Below are positions 7,103 through 14,933 of a stretch of 35,348 bases of DNA, piece by piece. The notes under the pieces were generated by a model that did not search any database, was not told where the DNA came from, and saw nothing but the letters and a program-made list of their open reading frames with translations. The translations under genes were made by a program, and so were the position numbers. Source of the DNA: an uncultured Eubacteriales bacterium (GTDB taxonomy: Bacteria > Bacillota > Clostridia > Christensenellales > CAG-138); NCBI GenBank assembly GCA_900549955.1, contig URQH01000018.1, positions 1 through 35,348 on the forward strand, in the 5' to 3' direction. Every line of letters starts with the position of its first letter. Positions within the stretch are counted from its first letter, which is position 1.

Positions 7103-8263
7103 TTACCCGTCCGGCGGCATGCCGAGAAAGTCCCGAAAAATGGCACGGAAAATGTCCGTCAGCCGAAACAGCGGCACATCCTCCGCCGGATACAGCGGCA
7201 CGCGCGCCACCGTCTCGCCCGCAGCGTTGACAAACCGCGCTTCCGCAACCGCCGTCTGCCGCGACAGCGGCGCGCTCAGCAGCTCCGGCGCCTCCTCCGC
7301 AAGGCTCGGGCGCTCCTGCGCGCGCGGCAGCAGCAGCGTGACCGCCTCCCGCGCCACGAGGTCGACCTGCCGCACCGTGCCATCCTCTACCGGCACGCCA
7401 GAAAGCACCACTTCCCCCGCCGACAGCAGCGGCTCTGCCCGGTAGGCGGCAAACCCGTAGTCGAGCAGCGAAGAGGCTGCGGAAAACCGCGTGGCCGTGT
7501 TCTGCGCGCCCAGCACCACGGCGATCAGCGTCATGCCGGAGCGCGTGGCGGCAAACACGCCGCAATACCCGTCCTGGGAGGAGGAGCCCGTCAGCAGGCC
7601 GAAACAGCCGGCGTACGTGCGCACCATCCGGTTGGCATTGACCAGTTCCGTCTCCTCGCCGTCCGCATGCCGGATCTGATCCAGCTGCAATACGCAATAG
7701 CGCTGAAACGTCTCGCTCTGCGCAGCGGCGCGGCCGAGCAGCGCCAACTCCGAGGCCGTCAGCGTCAGCGACGTGCCGAGCGCGTCCGTCACCGTGCGCT
7801 CCACCCCGGCCAGGCGCAGCGTGGCGTTGATATTGTCGACAAACACGCTTTCCGAGCCATATGCGCCCTCGCCCAGCGTCAAAATGGCGTCCCCGGCCGA
7901 GATCATCACGGCCGCCTTCATCAGCTCGTCTGCCGGCATCTCTTCCCCGCGCTCCAAAAAGGCGGTCGGCCCGGTCACCCCGGCGGCCCGGCTGCTCACA
8001 TGCATGGCCGCGTCCTCCCGGATCATGCCCTCGTCAAACGCCTGCGCCAGCGTCAGCAGCGCCGGCAGTTTGGAGAGCCCGGCCACGCTCAGCGCCTCCC
8101 CCTCATTGGCACCGCAGAGCATGGACGCGCCGGCGCCATCCACGAGCACCGCCGCGCGCACGCCCTCCGGCAACGTCCAGCCTTCGTCCGCCCGGGCCCG
8201 GCGCCCTGCCGGCAGGCAAAGCAGCGCCAGGCAGCACACCATCGACAGCAACCGTCTGCACAT
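7103..8263 (-). CDS. DacF-like D-Ala-D-Ala carboxypeptidase homologue with all three catalytic motifs altered (probable pseudoenzyme)
   Basis: This is an exported protein of the penicillin-binding-protein 5/DacF family (386 aa, normal length) with a signal peptide (LLSMVCCLALLCLPA, cleavage near residue 25). The family fold is recognisable: peptidase domain, then a C-terminal beta domain ending in an amphipathic anchor (LFRLTDIFRAIFRDFL). However SxxK reads Gly62-Leu-Ser-Lys65, SxN reads Ser122-Ala-Gly124, and KTG reads Leu224-Thr-Gly226. The nucleophile Ser, the Asn and the third-motif Lys are therefore gone. I infer it cannot cleave D-Ala and may bind muropeptides or act as a scaffold. Position after deoB-punA matches B. 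subtilis dacF. The ATG at 8261-8263 is preceded by GAGGGGG, which is also the 3' arm of a terminator. Confidence 0.88.
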   Translation of the reverse strand: MCRRLLSMVCCLALLCLPAGRRARADEGWTLPEGVRAAVLVDGAGASMLCGANEGEALSVAGLSKLPALLTLAQAFDEGMIREDAAMHVSSRAAGVTGPTAFLERGEEMPADELMKAAVMISAGDAILTLGEGAYGSESVFVDNINATLRLAGVERTVTDALGTSLTLTASELALLGRAAAQSETFQRYCVLQLDQIRHADGEETELVNANRMVRTYAGCFGLLTGSSSQDGYCGVFAATRSGMTLIAVVLGAQNTATRFSAASSLLDYGFAAYRAEPLLSAGEVVLSGVPVEDGTVRQVDLVAREAVTLLLPRAQERPSLAEEAPELLSAPLSRQTAVAEARFVNAAGETVARVPLYPAEDVPLFRLTDIFRAIFRDFLGMPPDG

Positions 8264-8265
8264 AC

Positions 8266-8312
8266 AAAAACCCCCTCATCCTGACACCATTGTATGTCGG
8301 GAAAGGGGGGTT
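8266..8312 (-). terminator. intrinsic terminator of deoB-punA, overlapping the next ribosome site
   Basis: On the minus strand AACCCCC (8306-8312) pairs with GGGGGTT (8269-8275), with an inner stem between 8295-8301 and 8280-8286 carrying one mismatch. A run of five U follows (8266-8270). It lies between the punA stop and the DacF-like start. Its G-rich arm is the only Shine-Dalgarno available to that gene. Confidence 0.75.
8289..8296 (-). promoter_or_regulatory. possible sigma-E -10 element for the DacF-like gene
   Basis: CATACAAT on the minus strand matches the sigma-E -10 consensus and lies in the loop of the terminator hairpin. The region 14 bases upstream (ACATGAA) is only a partial -35 match. 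Weak evidence; offered because B. subtilis dacF has sporulation-specific expression. Confidence 0.3.
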
Positions 8313-8333
8313 CATGTCCGGTGTTTGGGCAAA

Positions 8334-9164
8334 TCAGAACACGCGCTCGATGGCCTTGTCGACCAGGCGCTCAAACCGCTGCGCCGCCAGGTTGGCCGTC
8401 TCCTGCACCTCTTCATGCGTGAGCTTTTGATCCAGAATGCCTGCGGCCATGTTCGTAATGAGCGAAATGCCCAGCACGCGCATGCCGCAGTGCGTAGCGG
8501 CAATGGCCTCCGGCACGGTGGACATCCCCACGGCATCCGCCCCAAGCGCGCGCGCCATGCGAATCTCCGCCGGCGTCTCAAAGCACGGGCCGGTGAACAT
8601 CATGTATACGCCCTCCTGCACGTCCACGCCCTCTTCTTCCGCCACGCGCAGCAGACCCGCGCGCAGCGCCGGGTCGTACACCCGGCTCTGGTCGGGAAAG
8701 CGCGGGCCGAAATCGTCATCGTTTTCGCCAATGAGCGGGTTGACGCGCGCAAAGTTGATGTGGTCGCTGATGGCCATCAGCGTGCCGGGCCGGTAGGAGA
8801 GGTTCACGCCTCCAGCCGCATTGGTCACGAGCAGTGTTTCCACGCCCAGGCGGCGCATGGCGCGCACGCCCAGTGCCAGCATGGCCGGCGCATACCCCTC
8901 GTAAAAGTGGAACCGTCCCTGCATGGCAATCACAGTCTTGCCGAACCGTTCCCCGACGACGAACCGCCCCGCGTGCCCGGGCACGGCCGACACCGGGAAC
9001 CCCGGGATCTCCGCATAGGAGAGCGTGCGCACGTGCTCCAGCCGCCCGGCATAACCGCCGAGGCCAGAGCCCAGGATCAGCCCAATGCCGCAGCGCGCGC
9101 CGCACAGCGGTTCCAGGCGCTCCACCGCCGCGTCCACCACGGCGCGCAGTTCCTCCCGCGTCAT
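8334..9164 (-). CDS. punA: Purine-nucleoside phosphorylase (trimeric, PNP family 2)
   Basis: It cleaves guanosine, inosine and their deoxy forms with phosphate to base plus (deoxy)ribose-1-phosphate in purine salvage. The 276-aa length is typical of the trimeric class. Motifs seen are ILGSGLGGYA (phosphate site), VPGHAGRFVVG, RFHFYEGY, TNAAGGVN, MFTGPCFETPAEIRMAR and the base-site region ISLITNMAAG. The start overlaps the deoB stop by four bases, matching the function: DeoB uses the sugar phosphate this enzyme releases. A terminator follows. The order deoB-punA-dacF is conserved with B. subtilis drm-pupG-dacF. Confidence 0.97.
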   Translation of the reverse strand: MTREELRAVVDAAVERLEPLCGARCGIGLILGSGLGGYAGRLEHVRTLSYAEIPGFPVSAVPGHAGRFVVGERFGKTVIAMQGRFHFYEGYAPAMLALGVRAMRRLGVETLLVTNAAGGVNLSYRPGTLMAISDHINFARVNPLIGENDDDFGPRFPDQSRVYDPALRAGLLRVAEEEGVDVQEGVYMMFTGPCFETPAEIRMARALGADAVGMSTVPEAIAATHCGMRVLGISLITNMAAGILDQKLTHEEVQETANLAAQRFERLVDKAIERVF

Positions 9165-10342
9165 GCCTCTGCCCTCCAGATCTCCTTGAGGAACGACGTG
9201 CCCTCGCGCCAGGTCTCGCCGGTCAGGTACTCATACGCCGTCGCACCGATGTCGGCAAAGGTATCGCGCGTGCCGAGAGCCGTCCCCGGCCGCACGTGTG
9301 CGCCCGTCACAAGCAGCGGGATGTACTCGCGCGAATGATCCGTGCTGGGCGTGGTCGGGTCGCAGCCATGGTCGGCGGTGATCATGAGCAGGTCGCCCTC
9401 CCGGAGCGCCCCCAGCATGGCCGGCAGCGCGGCGTCAAACGCCTCCAGCGCGGCGGCATAGCCCTCCACGTCGTTGCGGTGGCCGTAGAGCATGTCAAAA
9501 TCGACCAGATTGGTGAAGATCAGCTCGCCCGCCCCGCTCTCCAGGAAGCGCTGTGTAGCGGCAATGCCCGCCGGGTTGTTTTTCGTATGGTCGACCGTCG
9601 TGACGCCGCGGTGGCAGAAGATGTCCTCGATCTTGCCGATGCCGACCACCTCGTGCCCCGCCCGGTCCAGCGCGTCCAGGATCGTGTCGTGGAAGGGCGC
9701 GAGCGCATAATCGCGCCGGTTTTCCGTGCGCCAGTAGTTGCCCGATTCACCGAGGAACGGGCGCGAAATGACGCGGCCGACCAGATAGTCGCCCTGCAGC
9801 AGTTCCCGCGCCACTTCACTGATGTGGTACAGCTCTTCCAGCGGAATCACCCGTTCGTGCGCGGCGATCTGGAACACGCTGTCCGCCGAGGTGTAGACGA
9901 TGGGTTTGCCGGTGCGGACATGCTCGTCCCCCAGGCGCTGGATGATCTCCGTGCCGCTTGCTACGCAGTTGCCGAGCGTCCCGCGGCCGATGGCCTGCTC
10001 GAACCGGCGCATCAGATCTTCCGGAAAGCCGTTCGGATAGGTGCGGAACGGCTCGTCCAGGTGATGCCCCGCCATCTCCCAGTGGCCGCAGGTGGTGTCC
10101 TTGGCGTGCGTGCGCTCCGCACAGCGGCCATAGGCGCCCGCTGGCGCGGCCACTTTGTCCGGCAGCGCGCTTCCCTCAATGTTCGCAAGGCCCAGGCGGT
10201 ATAAATTCGGCAGCGCCAGCCGGCCGCGCACGCGGCGGATGTTGCCCAGTGTATTCGACCCCGCATCCCCAAAGTCGGCGGCATCCGGCAGCGCGCCGAT
10301 TCCCACGCTGTCGAGCACGATCAAAATCACTCTCTTTTTCAT
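9161..10342 (-). CDS. deoB: Phosphopentomutase
   Basis: DeoB interconverts (deoxy)ribose-1-phosphate and -5-phosphate, feeding nucleoside sugars into central metabolism. The 393-aa protein belongs to the alkaline-phosphatase superfamily. The N-terminal metal motif is VLDSVGIGALPDAADFGDAG, the phosphorylated-Thr region is DTTCGHWEMAGHH, and the C-terminal metal site is ITADHGCDPTTPSTDHSRE. The ATG follows AAGGAGAT at seven bases. It is the first gene of deoB-punA under a clear promoter, and spoIIM lies upstream. xerD, which sits here in B. subtilis, is absent. Confidence 0.98.
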   Translation of the reverse strand: MKKRVILIVLDSVGIGALPDAADFGDAGSNTLGNIRRVRGRLALPNLYRLGLANIEGSALPDKVAAPAGAYGRCAERTHAKDTTCGHWEMAGHHLDEPFRTYPNGFPEDLMRRFEQAIGRGTLGNCVASGTEIIQRLGDEHVRTGKPIVYTSADSVFQIAAHERVIPLEELYHISEVARELLQGDYLVGRVISRPFLGESGNYWRTENRRDYALAPFHDTILDALDRAGHEVVGIGKIEDIFCHRGVTTVDHTKNNPAGIAATQRFLESGAGELIFTNLVDFDMLYGHRNDVEGYAAALEAFDAALPAMLGALREGDLLMITADHGCDPTTPSTDHSREYIPLLVTGAHVRPGTALGTRDTFADIGATAYEYLTGETWREGTSFLKEIWRAEA

Positions 10343-10395
10343 ACTGGATCTCCTTTTCTCGCCCGCGGGCAGGAACGCCCGCTCCGGCCTTCTTC

Positions 10396-10424
10396 AGTGT
10401 ATCATCCCGCGCCTGCCGCGTCAA
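10396..10424 (-). promoter_or_regulatory. sigma-A promoter of deoB-punA
   Basis: On the minus strand TTGACG (10419-10424) and TACACT (10396-10401) are 17 bases apart, starting 25 bases after the spoIIM stop. The leader contains a 6-bp GC stem (10365-10370 with 10377-10382). Confidence 0.75.
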
Positions 10425-10448
10425 TGCAGCCCGGCCACGTTCCCGCCC

Positions 10449-11075
10449 TTATCCGGCGCGCAGCAGCACATACAGCAGCAGCGGCAGCAACGTCCCCTCC
10501 AGCACGGCCAGCAGGAGCAACGTCATGCCGAGCCGTACGCCCTCGGCCAGATAGGCCTCCGGCGAAAGCGGCGGGCGCGCCCGGCGGGAGCTGCCCCGGC
10601 CGCGCAGGTTCCGTATGGAAAAGGCTGCCAGTCGCAGAGCCGCCAGCTGCAGCGGCGCCTGCGGCACGAGAAACGCCGCCCACAACAGCGGCTGCCCCAC
10701 CAGCGCGCACAGCGCCACGGCCGCGCCCAGGGCAAAGCCTCGCAGCGCGACGCACAGCATCCATACCGGCACGGTACAACGCTGCAGCCCGGTAAACAGG
10801 ATGCAGGAGATCCACGCCAGCTCCGTCAATACGGCAAAGCAGAGCACCGGCAGAAAACGCGGCGTCTCCCCCTTGCTGAAAAGCGCCTCCGCCCCCTGCA
10901 GCAGCGCGTCCCCAAAGAGCCCCCGGCAGGACGCATACCCGCAGGCTGCGCCCAGCGCGAGGAAAAAGAAAAAGGCAACGCAGGATGGCAGGTTTTCCTG
11001 CCAGAACCGTGCCGCCCTCTGTTGTACCTGCCTGAACACCCGCATACTGAAAGGTATGCGGGCTTGTACGCGCAT
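10449..11075 (-). CDS. spoIIM: Stage II sporulation protein M
   Basis: SpoIIM is an integral membrane protein that, with SpoIID and SpoIIP, drives septal peptidoglycan removal and engulfment. The product is about 208 aa, close to the family size, with four to five hydrophobic segments (from CVAFFFFLALGAACGYAS to LGMTLLLLAVLEGTLLPL). Start choice is uncertain. The ATG at 11073-11075 has only GTGAGAAAG upstream, and the ATG at 11043-11045 has no ribosome site and lies within a hairpin. Both sit in palindromes. It follows spo0A by about 13 bases, so transcription with spo0A is likely. The reading frame remains open further upstream but that part overlaps spo0A. Confidence 0.85.
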   Translation of the reverse strand: MRVQARIPFSMRVFRQVQQRAARFWQENLPSCVAFFFFLALGAACGYASCRGLFGDALLQGAEALFSKGETPRFLPVLCFAVLTELAWISCILFTGLQRCTVPVWMLCVALRGFALGAAVALCALVGQPLLWAAFLVPQAPLQLAALRLAAFSIRNLRGRGSSRRARPPLSPEAYLAEGVRLGMTLLLLAVLEGTLLPLLLYVLLRAG

Positions 11076-11082
11076 ATGCGCG
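11039..11082 (-). other. two inverted repeats over the spoIIM translation start
   Basis: CCCGCATAC (11039-11047) and GTATGCGGG (11054-11062) form a perfect 9-bp stem with a 6-base loop. A 14-bp palindrome CGCGCATATGCGCG (11069-11082) follows upstream. Each contains one of the two candidate spoIIM ATG codons. No U-tract follows either, so they are not ordinary terminators. Confidence 0.6.
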
Positions 11083-11088
11083 GCTTTC

Positions 11089-11865
11089 TCACAGGCGATG
11101 AAATCCCCGCGTCGGCTTGATTCGCACGTGCTCAGCCATGAGCATGGCAAATTCCGCATTGCCGGGCTTGCCGCGCAGGTCGTTGACCGTGTACCCAAAC
11201 AGCTGGTGGATCGCCTCAATGTTGCCATGCACCCAGGCATACTCGATGGAAGCGCGGATGGCATGCTCAACCACCTTGCTGTGGCAATCATAGATCTCTG
11301 CCAAACGGGGATAGACGTCCAGCGTGATGCGCAGGGAGGACGGATCATCCGACTGGGCATAGATGCGGATGGCGTCCCGCAGCATGTAATACCCACGCTG
11401 ATGCGCCGGAATCCCGATCCTGAGCAGCAGTTTGGTGATGCGCCGCTCGAGCAGGGACGCGCTGCCAAACCGGTCGCCCCGGGACCGCTCGCTGCCGGTC
11501 GTCGCCTGCAACACCCGGAGCACCACCGTCTCCGGCCGGTAGGGCTTGATAAAGCACCAGACGGCAAGGCTCGTCCACGGCTCCAGCAGGCGGTCGTCCG
11601 TATAGGAGGAGAGCAGGAAAATCAGCGGCCGGCGCTCCTCCGGAAGTTCCCGCAGCAGGTCCAGCACCTGCAGGCCGTCCATGTGGCGCAGCATCATCTC
11701 CAGCACCAGCACGTCCACCTTTTCGCCGAGGACGGCACGCATGACCTCCGTCCCGTCGTCGACCGGCGGCAGCAGCACAATCTCTTCGAGCCCCTGAAAC
11801 GCGGTAACCAGCGCGTCCCGCTCCGGCGCCGCCGGAACGGCCAGCAACAGCCGCTGCTGTTCCAT
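11089..11865 (-). CDS. spo0A: Sporulation master regulator Spo0A with a degenerate receiver domain (Glu56 in place of phospho-Asp)
   Basis: This response regulator starts sporulation after phosphorelay phosphorylation. The 258-aa length is normal. The C-terminal DNA-binding domain (about 138-250) is clearly Spo0A: ITKLLLRIGIPAHQRGYYML, then HAIRASIEYAWVHGNIEA and LFGYTVNDLRGKPGNAEFA. The receiver is unusual. The phospho-acceptor position reads VLVLEMMLRHMDG (Glu56 for Asp), the acidic Asp-Asp pair near residue 10 is replaced by AVPAAP, and the switch Thr is Ser86; Lys107 remains (FIKPY). Inference: it is not regulated by phosphorylation, or is permanently active-like. Ribosome site GGAGGGG precedes the ATG. 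It sits directly after spoIVB, as in other endospore formers. Confidence 0.95.
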   Translation of the reverse strand: MEQQRLLLAVPAAPERDALVTAFQGLEEIVLLPPVDDGTEVMRAVLGEKVDVLVLEMMLRHMDGLQVLDLLRELPEERRPLIFLLSSYTDDRLLEPWTSLAVWCFIKPYRPETVVLRVLQATTGSERSRGDRFGSASLLERRITKLLLRIGIPAHQRGYYMLRDAIRIYAQSDDPSSLRITLDVYPRLAEIYDCHSKVVEHAIRASIEYAWVHGNIEAIHQLFGYTVNDLRGKPGNAEFAMLMAEHVRIKPTRGFHRL

Positions 11866-11901
11866 AGCATCCCCTCCATCCCCGTTCGGCAGGCAGAGCG
11901 C

Positions 11902-13140
11902 CTACGAAGCCCGCTCCGCTATCTGCCGGTACATCCACTCTGCATAAATGCAATACCCCTTAGCGGGGTCGTTCACAAACACGTGCGTTACCACGCCAAT
12001 CAGCTTGCCATCCTGTAAAATGGGGCTGCCGCTCATCCCCTGCACAATCCCGCCCGTGCGGGAGAGCAGCTCCGGATCGGTAACCTCCACGACCATGCTC
12101 TTCGTCTCGGGCCCCTGCTGCACGTTGACCCGCACGATGCGACAATCATATGCGCCCACCGTATGGCCGGAGACCGTAGACAGGATCGTCGCGGGTCCTT
12201 CGTGCGCCTCATAGGCATATGCCAGCGGCACCGCGCCGGAAAGTTCGCTTCCATAAGCCGCGTTCATGGTGCCGTAAATGCCAAATTCCGTGTTGAGCAC
12301 GATGTTGCCAAGCGGCGTCCCGCTGGTGGAAAACGTACCAAGCAGTTCCCCGGGCTCCCCTGCTTCGCCGCGCGCGACATCGACAATTTCCGCGCTGACC
12401 AGTTTGCCCTCGCGCACCGTCAGCGTGGACTGCGTATCCACATCCGACACGGCGTGCCCCAGCGCGGCAAACCAGCCGGCGCTCTCGTCATAAAAGGACA
12501 GCGTGCCGACGCCCGCCGTGCTGTCGCGCGCCCAGAGGCCCAGGCGGTATTCGCCGCTGTCCGCCTCGCACGCAGGATGCACCGTAACCGAAAGCTCGGC
12601 GCCCGCACGCTCCACAATCAGCTCCACCGGATCCGAATGGCCGCCGCACAGTTCAGCCAGATGCGCCGAATCGCGCACCTCCTGCCCGGCAACCCGCACA
12701 ATGACGTCCCCCGGCTGCAACCCGGCCGCGGAACCCGGGCTGACGACGCCCGTCGCCGTCCGCACGGAGCCCAGCCCTACCACGAGCACCCCGCGCGTAT
12801 GCAGCGTAATGCCGACCGCCGTGCCGCCCGGCACCAGATATTGCTGCTCCGTGTGCACCACGCGCACGGAACGCAGCGGCGCAACGCCGAACAGGCGAAA
12901 CGTATACGTCTGCTCCGCTTCCGTCACATCCGAAAGGCGCTCCGCCTGCTGGACGTCCACGGCCGTGGTCCCCTGCTGTGTAAACAGCCCGGAAAACCGG
13001 CCGTCTTCCTCCGTCAAATACAGCGTCTCCGGCAGCGCCCGGATCTGCATCATGTGTTCCGAATAGTTGACCGCAAACAGGAAGATGGCCGCGCCAATCC
13101 CCAGAAACCGGACCAGATAGCGGGAAATTCGTCGATTCAA
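11902..13140 (-). CDS. spoIVB: SpoIVB serine peptidase (sporulation signalling protease)
   Basis: SpoIVB is secreted from the forespore and cleaves SpoIVFA (and SpoIIQ) to trigger late mother-cell sigma activation. Visible parts are an N-terminal membrane anchor (FLGIGAAIFLFAV), a PDZ domain (GVVSPGSAAGLQPGDVIVRV), and the SpoIVB peptidase domain with the catalytic His in AALGHAVSD and Ser in VQGMSGSPILQDGK. All look intact. The start is ambiguous. TTG at 13138-13140 has AGAGGTG six bases before it and gives the short cytoplasmic tail usual in the family (412 aa). GTG at 13180-13182 with AGGAG seven bases before it would add 14 residues. It lies between recN and spo0A, the conserved order. 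Confidence 0.95.
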   Translation of the reverse strand: MNRRISRYLVRFLGIGAAIFLFAVNYSEHMMQIRALPETLYLTEEDGRFSGLFTQQGTTAVDVQQAERLSDVTEAEQTYTFRLFGVAPLRSVRVVHTEQQYLVPGGTAVGITLHTRGVLVVGLGSVRTATGVVSPGSAAGLQPGDVIVRVAGQEVRDSAHLAELCGGHSDPVELIVERAGAELSVTVHPACEADSGEYRLGLWARDSTAGVGTLSFYDESAGWFAALGHAVSDVDTQSTLTVREGKLVSAEIVDVARGEAGEPGELLGTFSTSGTPLGNIVLNTEFGIYGTMNAAYGSELSGAVPLAYAYEAHEGPATILSTVSGHTVGAYDCRIVRVNVQQGPETKSMVVEVTDPELLSRTGGIVQGMSGSPILQDGKLIGVVTHVFVNDPAKGYCIYAEWMYRQIAERAS

Positions 13141-13193
13141 TGCCAGCACCTCTGCAAAGATGTCGCCGCGGCCGGGTGGCACGCGGCTGCTCC

Positions 13194-13223
13194 TATCTTG
13201 CGCAGAGCCCGGCTTTGCTATGC
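13194..13223 (-). promoter_or_regulatory. possible sigma-F/G promoter of spoIVB
   Basis: In the 50-base recN-spoIVB gap, minus-strand GCATA (13219-13223) and CAAGATA (13194-13200) are separated by 18 bases. This resembles the forespore sigma-G pattern in layout; the -10 match is partial. spoIVB is sigma-F/G dependent in B. subtilis. Confidence 0.3.
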
Positions 13224-13231
13224 CGTTTCTC

Positions 13232-14920
13232 TCAACCGTTCACACCTGCCGACGCGTCGTCGAGCAGCTGGCGCGCATGGCGCAGCGCAACCGGATCGTC
13301 CGCCCGGCTGCCCATGATGCGGGCCAGTTCGCGGCAGCGGCCTTCGTCGTCGAGTCTGACGATGGAGGACACGGTCTTTCCATCCATTTCCTGTTTGAAC
13401 ACGTGATATTGCGCCTGCGCGCAGGCGGCGATCTGCGGCAAATGCGTGATGCAGAGCACCTGCCGGTTACAGGCAATCTGCCGCATCTTCTGCGCAACGG
13501 CGTTGCCGATCTGGCCGCTGACGCCGCTGTCGATCTCGTCAAACACGAGGGTGGCAATGCCGTCGCTGTCCGCCAGCACGCGCTTAAACGCCAGCATGAT
13601 GCGCGAAATCTCCCCGCCGGACGCCACGCGCGCAAGCGGCTTGAGCGGTTCGCCGCTGTTGGCGGAGAGCAAAAACTCGGCCTCGTCCACGCCGCCTGCC
13701 GAGGGCGCGTCTCCCGGAAGGCGGTCGAACCGCACCGAAAACGACGCATGCGGCATGCCAAGGTCGCTTAGTTCGGGCAGCAGGCGCTCCCGCAACGCCT
13801 CCGCGGCGCGCCGGCGCGCCGCGCTCAACTGTTGCGCGAGCGCAGTATAGGCCGCCAGCGCCTCGTCATAAGCCTGTACCAGCGCGCCACGGCGCTGTTC
13901 AAACGTGTCCAGCAGCTCGTATTCCTCGCCAATCTTCTGCCGGTAGCGCAACATTTCGGCGGTGTCCGCACCATATTTGCGCTTGAGCCGCGACAGCAGC
14001 TCCAGCCGTTCCTCAATGCGGTTCAGCTCCTCGGGATCGTAGTGAAACGCATCCCGCAAATCCCGCAGCGTATACGAAAGGTCCTCCAGCGCATAGTAAC
14101 CGTCGTTCAGCTTTTCCGCCACGTCGGCATAGTCCGCGCGGTACTGCGCCACCCCTGCCATCGCACGCCGTGCAGCCGACAGCGGTTCCAGCGCTCCGCC
14201 CTCTCCGGAAAGGCTGGCAACGCCCGTTTCCAGCGCGTCCATGATGGACTGCGCGTTCTGCAGCACGCGGCGCTGTTCCGCCAGCGCCTCTTCCTCGCCC
14301 TCCTGCAACTGCGCGGCATCGAGCTCGCGGATCTGGTATGCCAGCAGGTCCAGCCGGTGCGCCCGCTCCCGCTCGTCCATTTCGGCCTCGTGCAGGGCGC
14401 TTCCGGCGGCGCGCACGGCGGCAAACCGCTCGCCAAGCTGCTCAAGCAGCGGCGCCGTCTCGCCCGCGGCAAACCGGTCGAGCAGCGGAAGGTGCCGGCG
14501 CGCGTCCAGCAGCGACTGGTGCTCGTGCTGGCCGTGGATGTCCACCAGCAGGTCGCCCACCTGCTTGAGCGCCGCGGCGGAAACCAGCGTCCCGTTGACG
14601 CGGCACACGTTTTTGCCGGCCAGCGACAGCTCGCGCGAGAGCACCAGCTCGCCGTCCTCCGCCTCCAGCTCGAGCGCATCGAGCACATCGAACACCGGCT
14701 CCCCCGGCGAGAGCAGGAACGTCGCCTCCACCGCAGCCTTTTGCGCGCCCGTGCGGATCAGCTCGCGGCTGCCCCGCTCGCCCAGCACGAAATTCAGCGC
14801 CTCAATGATGATCGATTTGCCCGCGCCCGTCTCGCCGGTCAAGGCGGAAAACCCGGCGTCAAACGAAACGGACAGGCGCTCGATGAGCGCAACGTTTCGG
14901 ATTGTCAGCGTCTTAAGCAT
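13232..14920 (-). CDS. recN: DNA repair protein RecN
   Basis: RecN is an SMC-like ATPase that acts early at double-strand breaks. The 562-aa protein has a Walker A motif near the start (ALTGETGAGKSIIIEAL), long coiled-coil arms (about 160-380), and the C-terminal signature, Walker B and D-loop region (ASGGEISRIMLAFKRVL then LVFDEIDSGVSG). Length and motifs are normal. The ATG is preceded by GGCAGGAT. It lies 13 bases after argR in the nadK-argR-recN unit, a conserved Firmicutes order, with spoIVB following. Confidence 0.98.
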   Translation of the reverse strand: MLKTLTIRNVALIERLSVSFDAGFSALTGETGAGKSIIIEALNFVLGERGSRELIRTGAQKAAVEATFLLSPGEPVFDVLDALELEAEDGELVLSRELSLAGKNVCRVNGTLVSAAALKQVGDLLVDIHGQHEHQSLLDARRHLPLLDRFAAGETAPLLEQLGERFAAVRAAGSALHEAEMDERERAHRLDLLAYQIRELDAAQLQEGEEEALAEQRRVLQNAQSIMDALETGVASLSGEGGALEPLSAARRAMAGVAQYRADYADVAEKLNDGYYALEDLSYTLRDLRDAFHYDPEELNRIEERLELLSRLKRKYGADTAEMLRYRQKIGEEYELLDTFEQRRGALVQAYDEALAAYTALAQQLSAARRRAAEALRERLLPELSDLGMPHASFSVRFDRLPGDAPSAGGVDEAEFLLSANSGEPLKPLARVASGGEISRIMLAFKRVLADSDGIATLVFDEIDSGVSGQIGNAVAQKMRQIACNRQVLCITHLPQIAACAQAQYHVFKQEMDGKTVSSIVRLDDEGRCRELARIMGSRADDPVALRHARQLLDDASAGVNG

Positions 14921-14933
14921 GTATCCTGCCCCG

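Noticed and set aside
10449..11567. Longer spoIIM frame extending far into spo0A
   Set aside because: The extra 160 or so residues overlap the well-supported spo0A gene in another frame and do not resemble SpoIIM.
11902..12000. Possible sigma-H promoter or Spo0A box for spo0A inside the spoIVB 3' end
   Set aside because: The best candidate (AAGGGGTAT) has no acceptable -10 partner and no Spo0A box sequence was found, so it is not reported as a feature.
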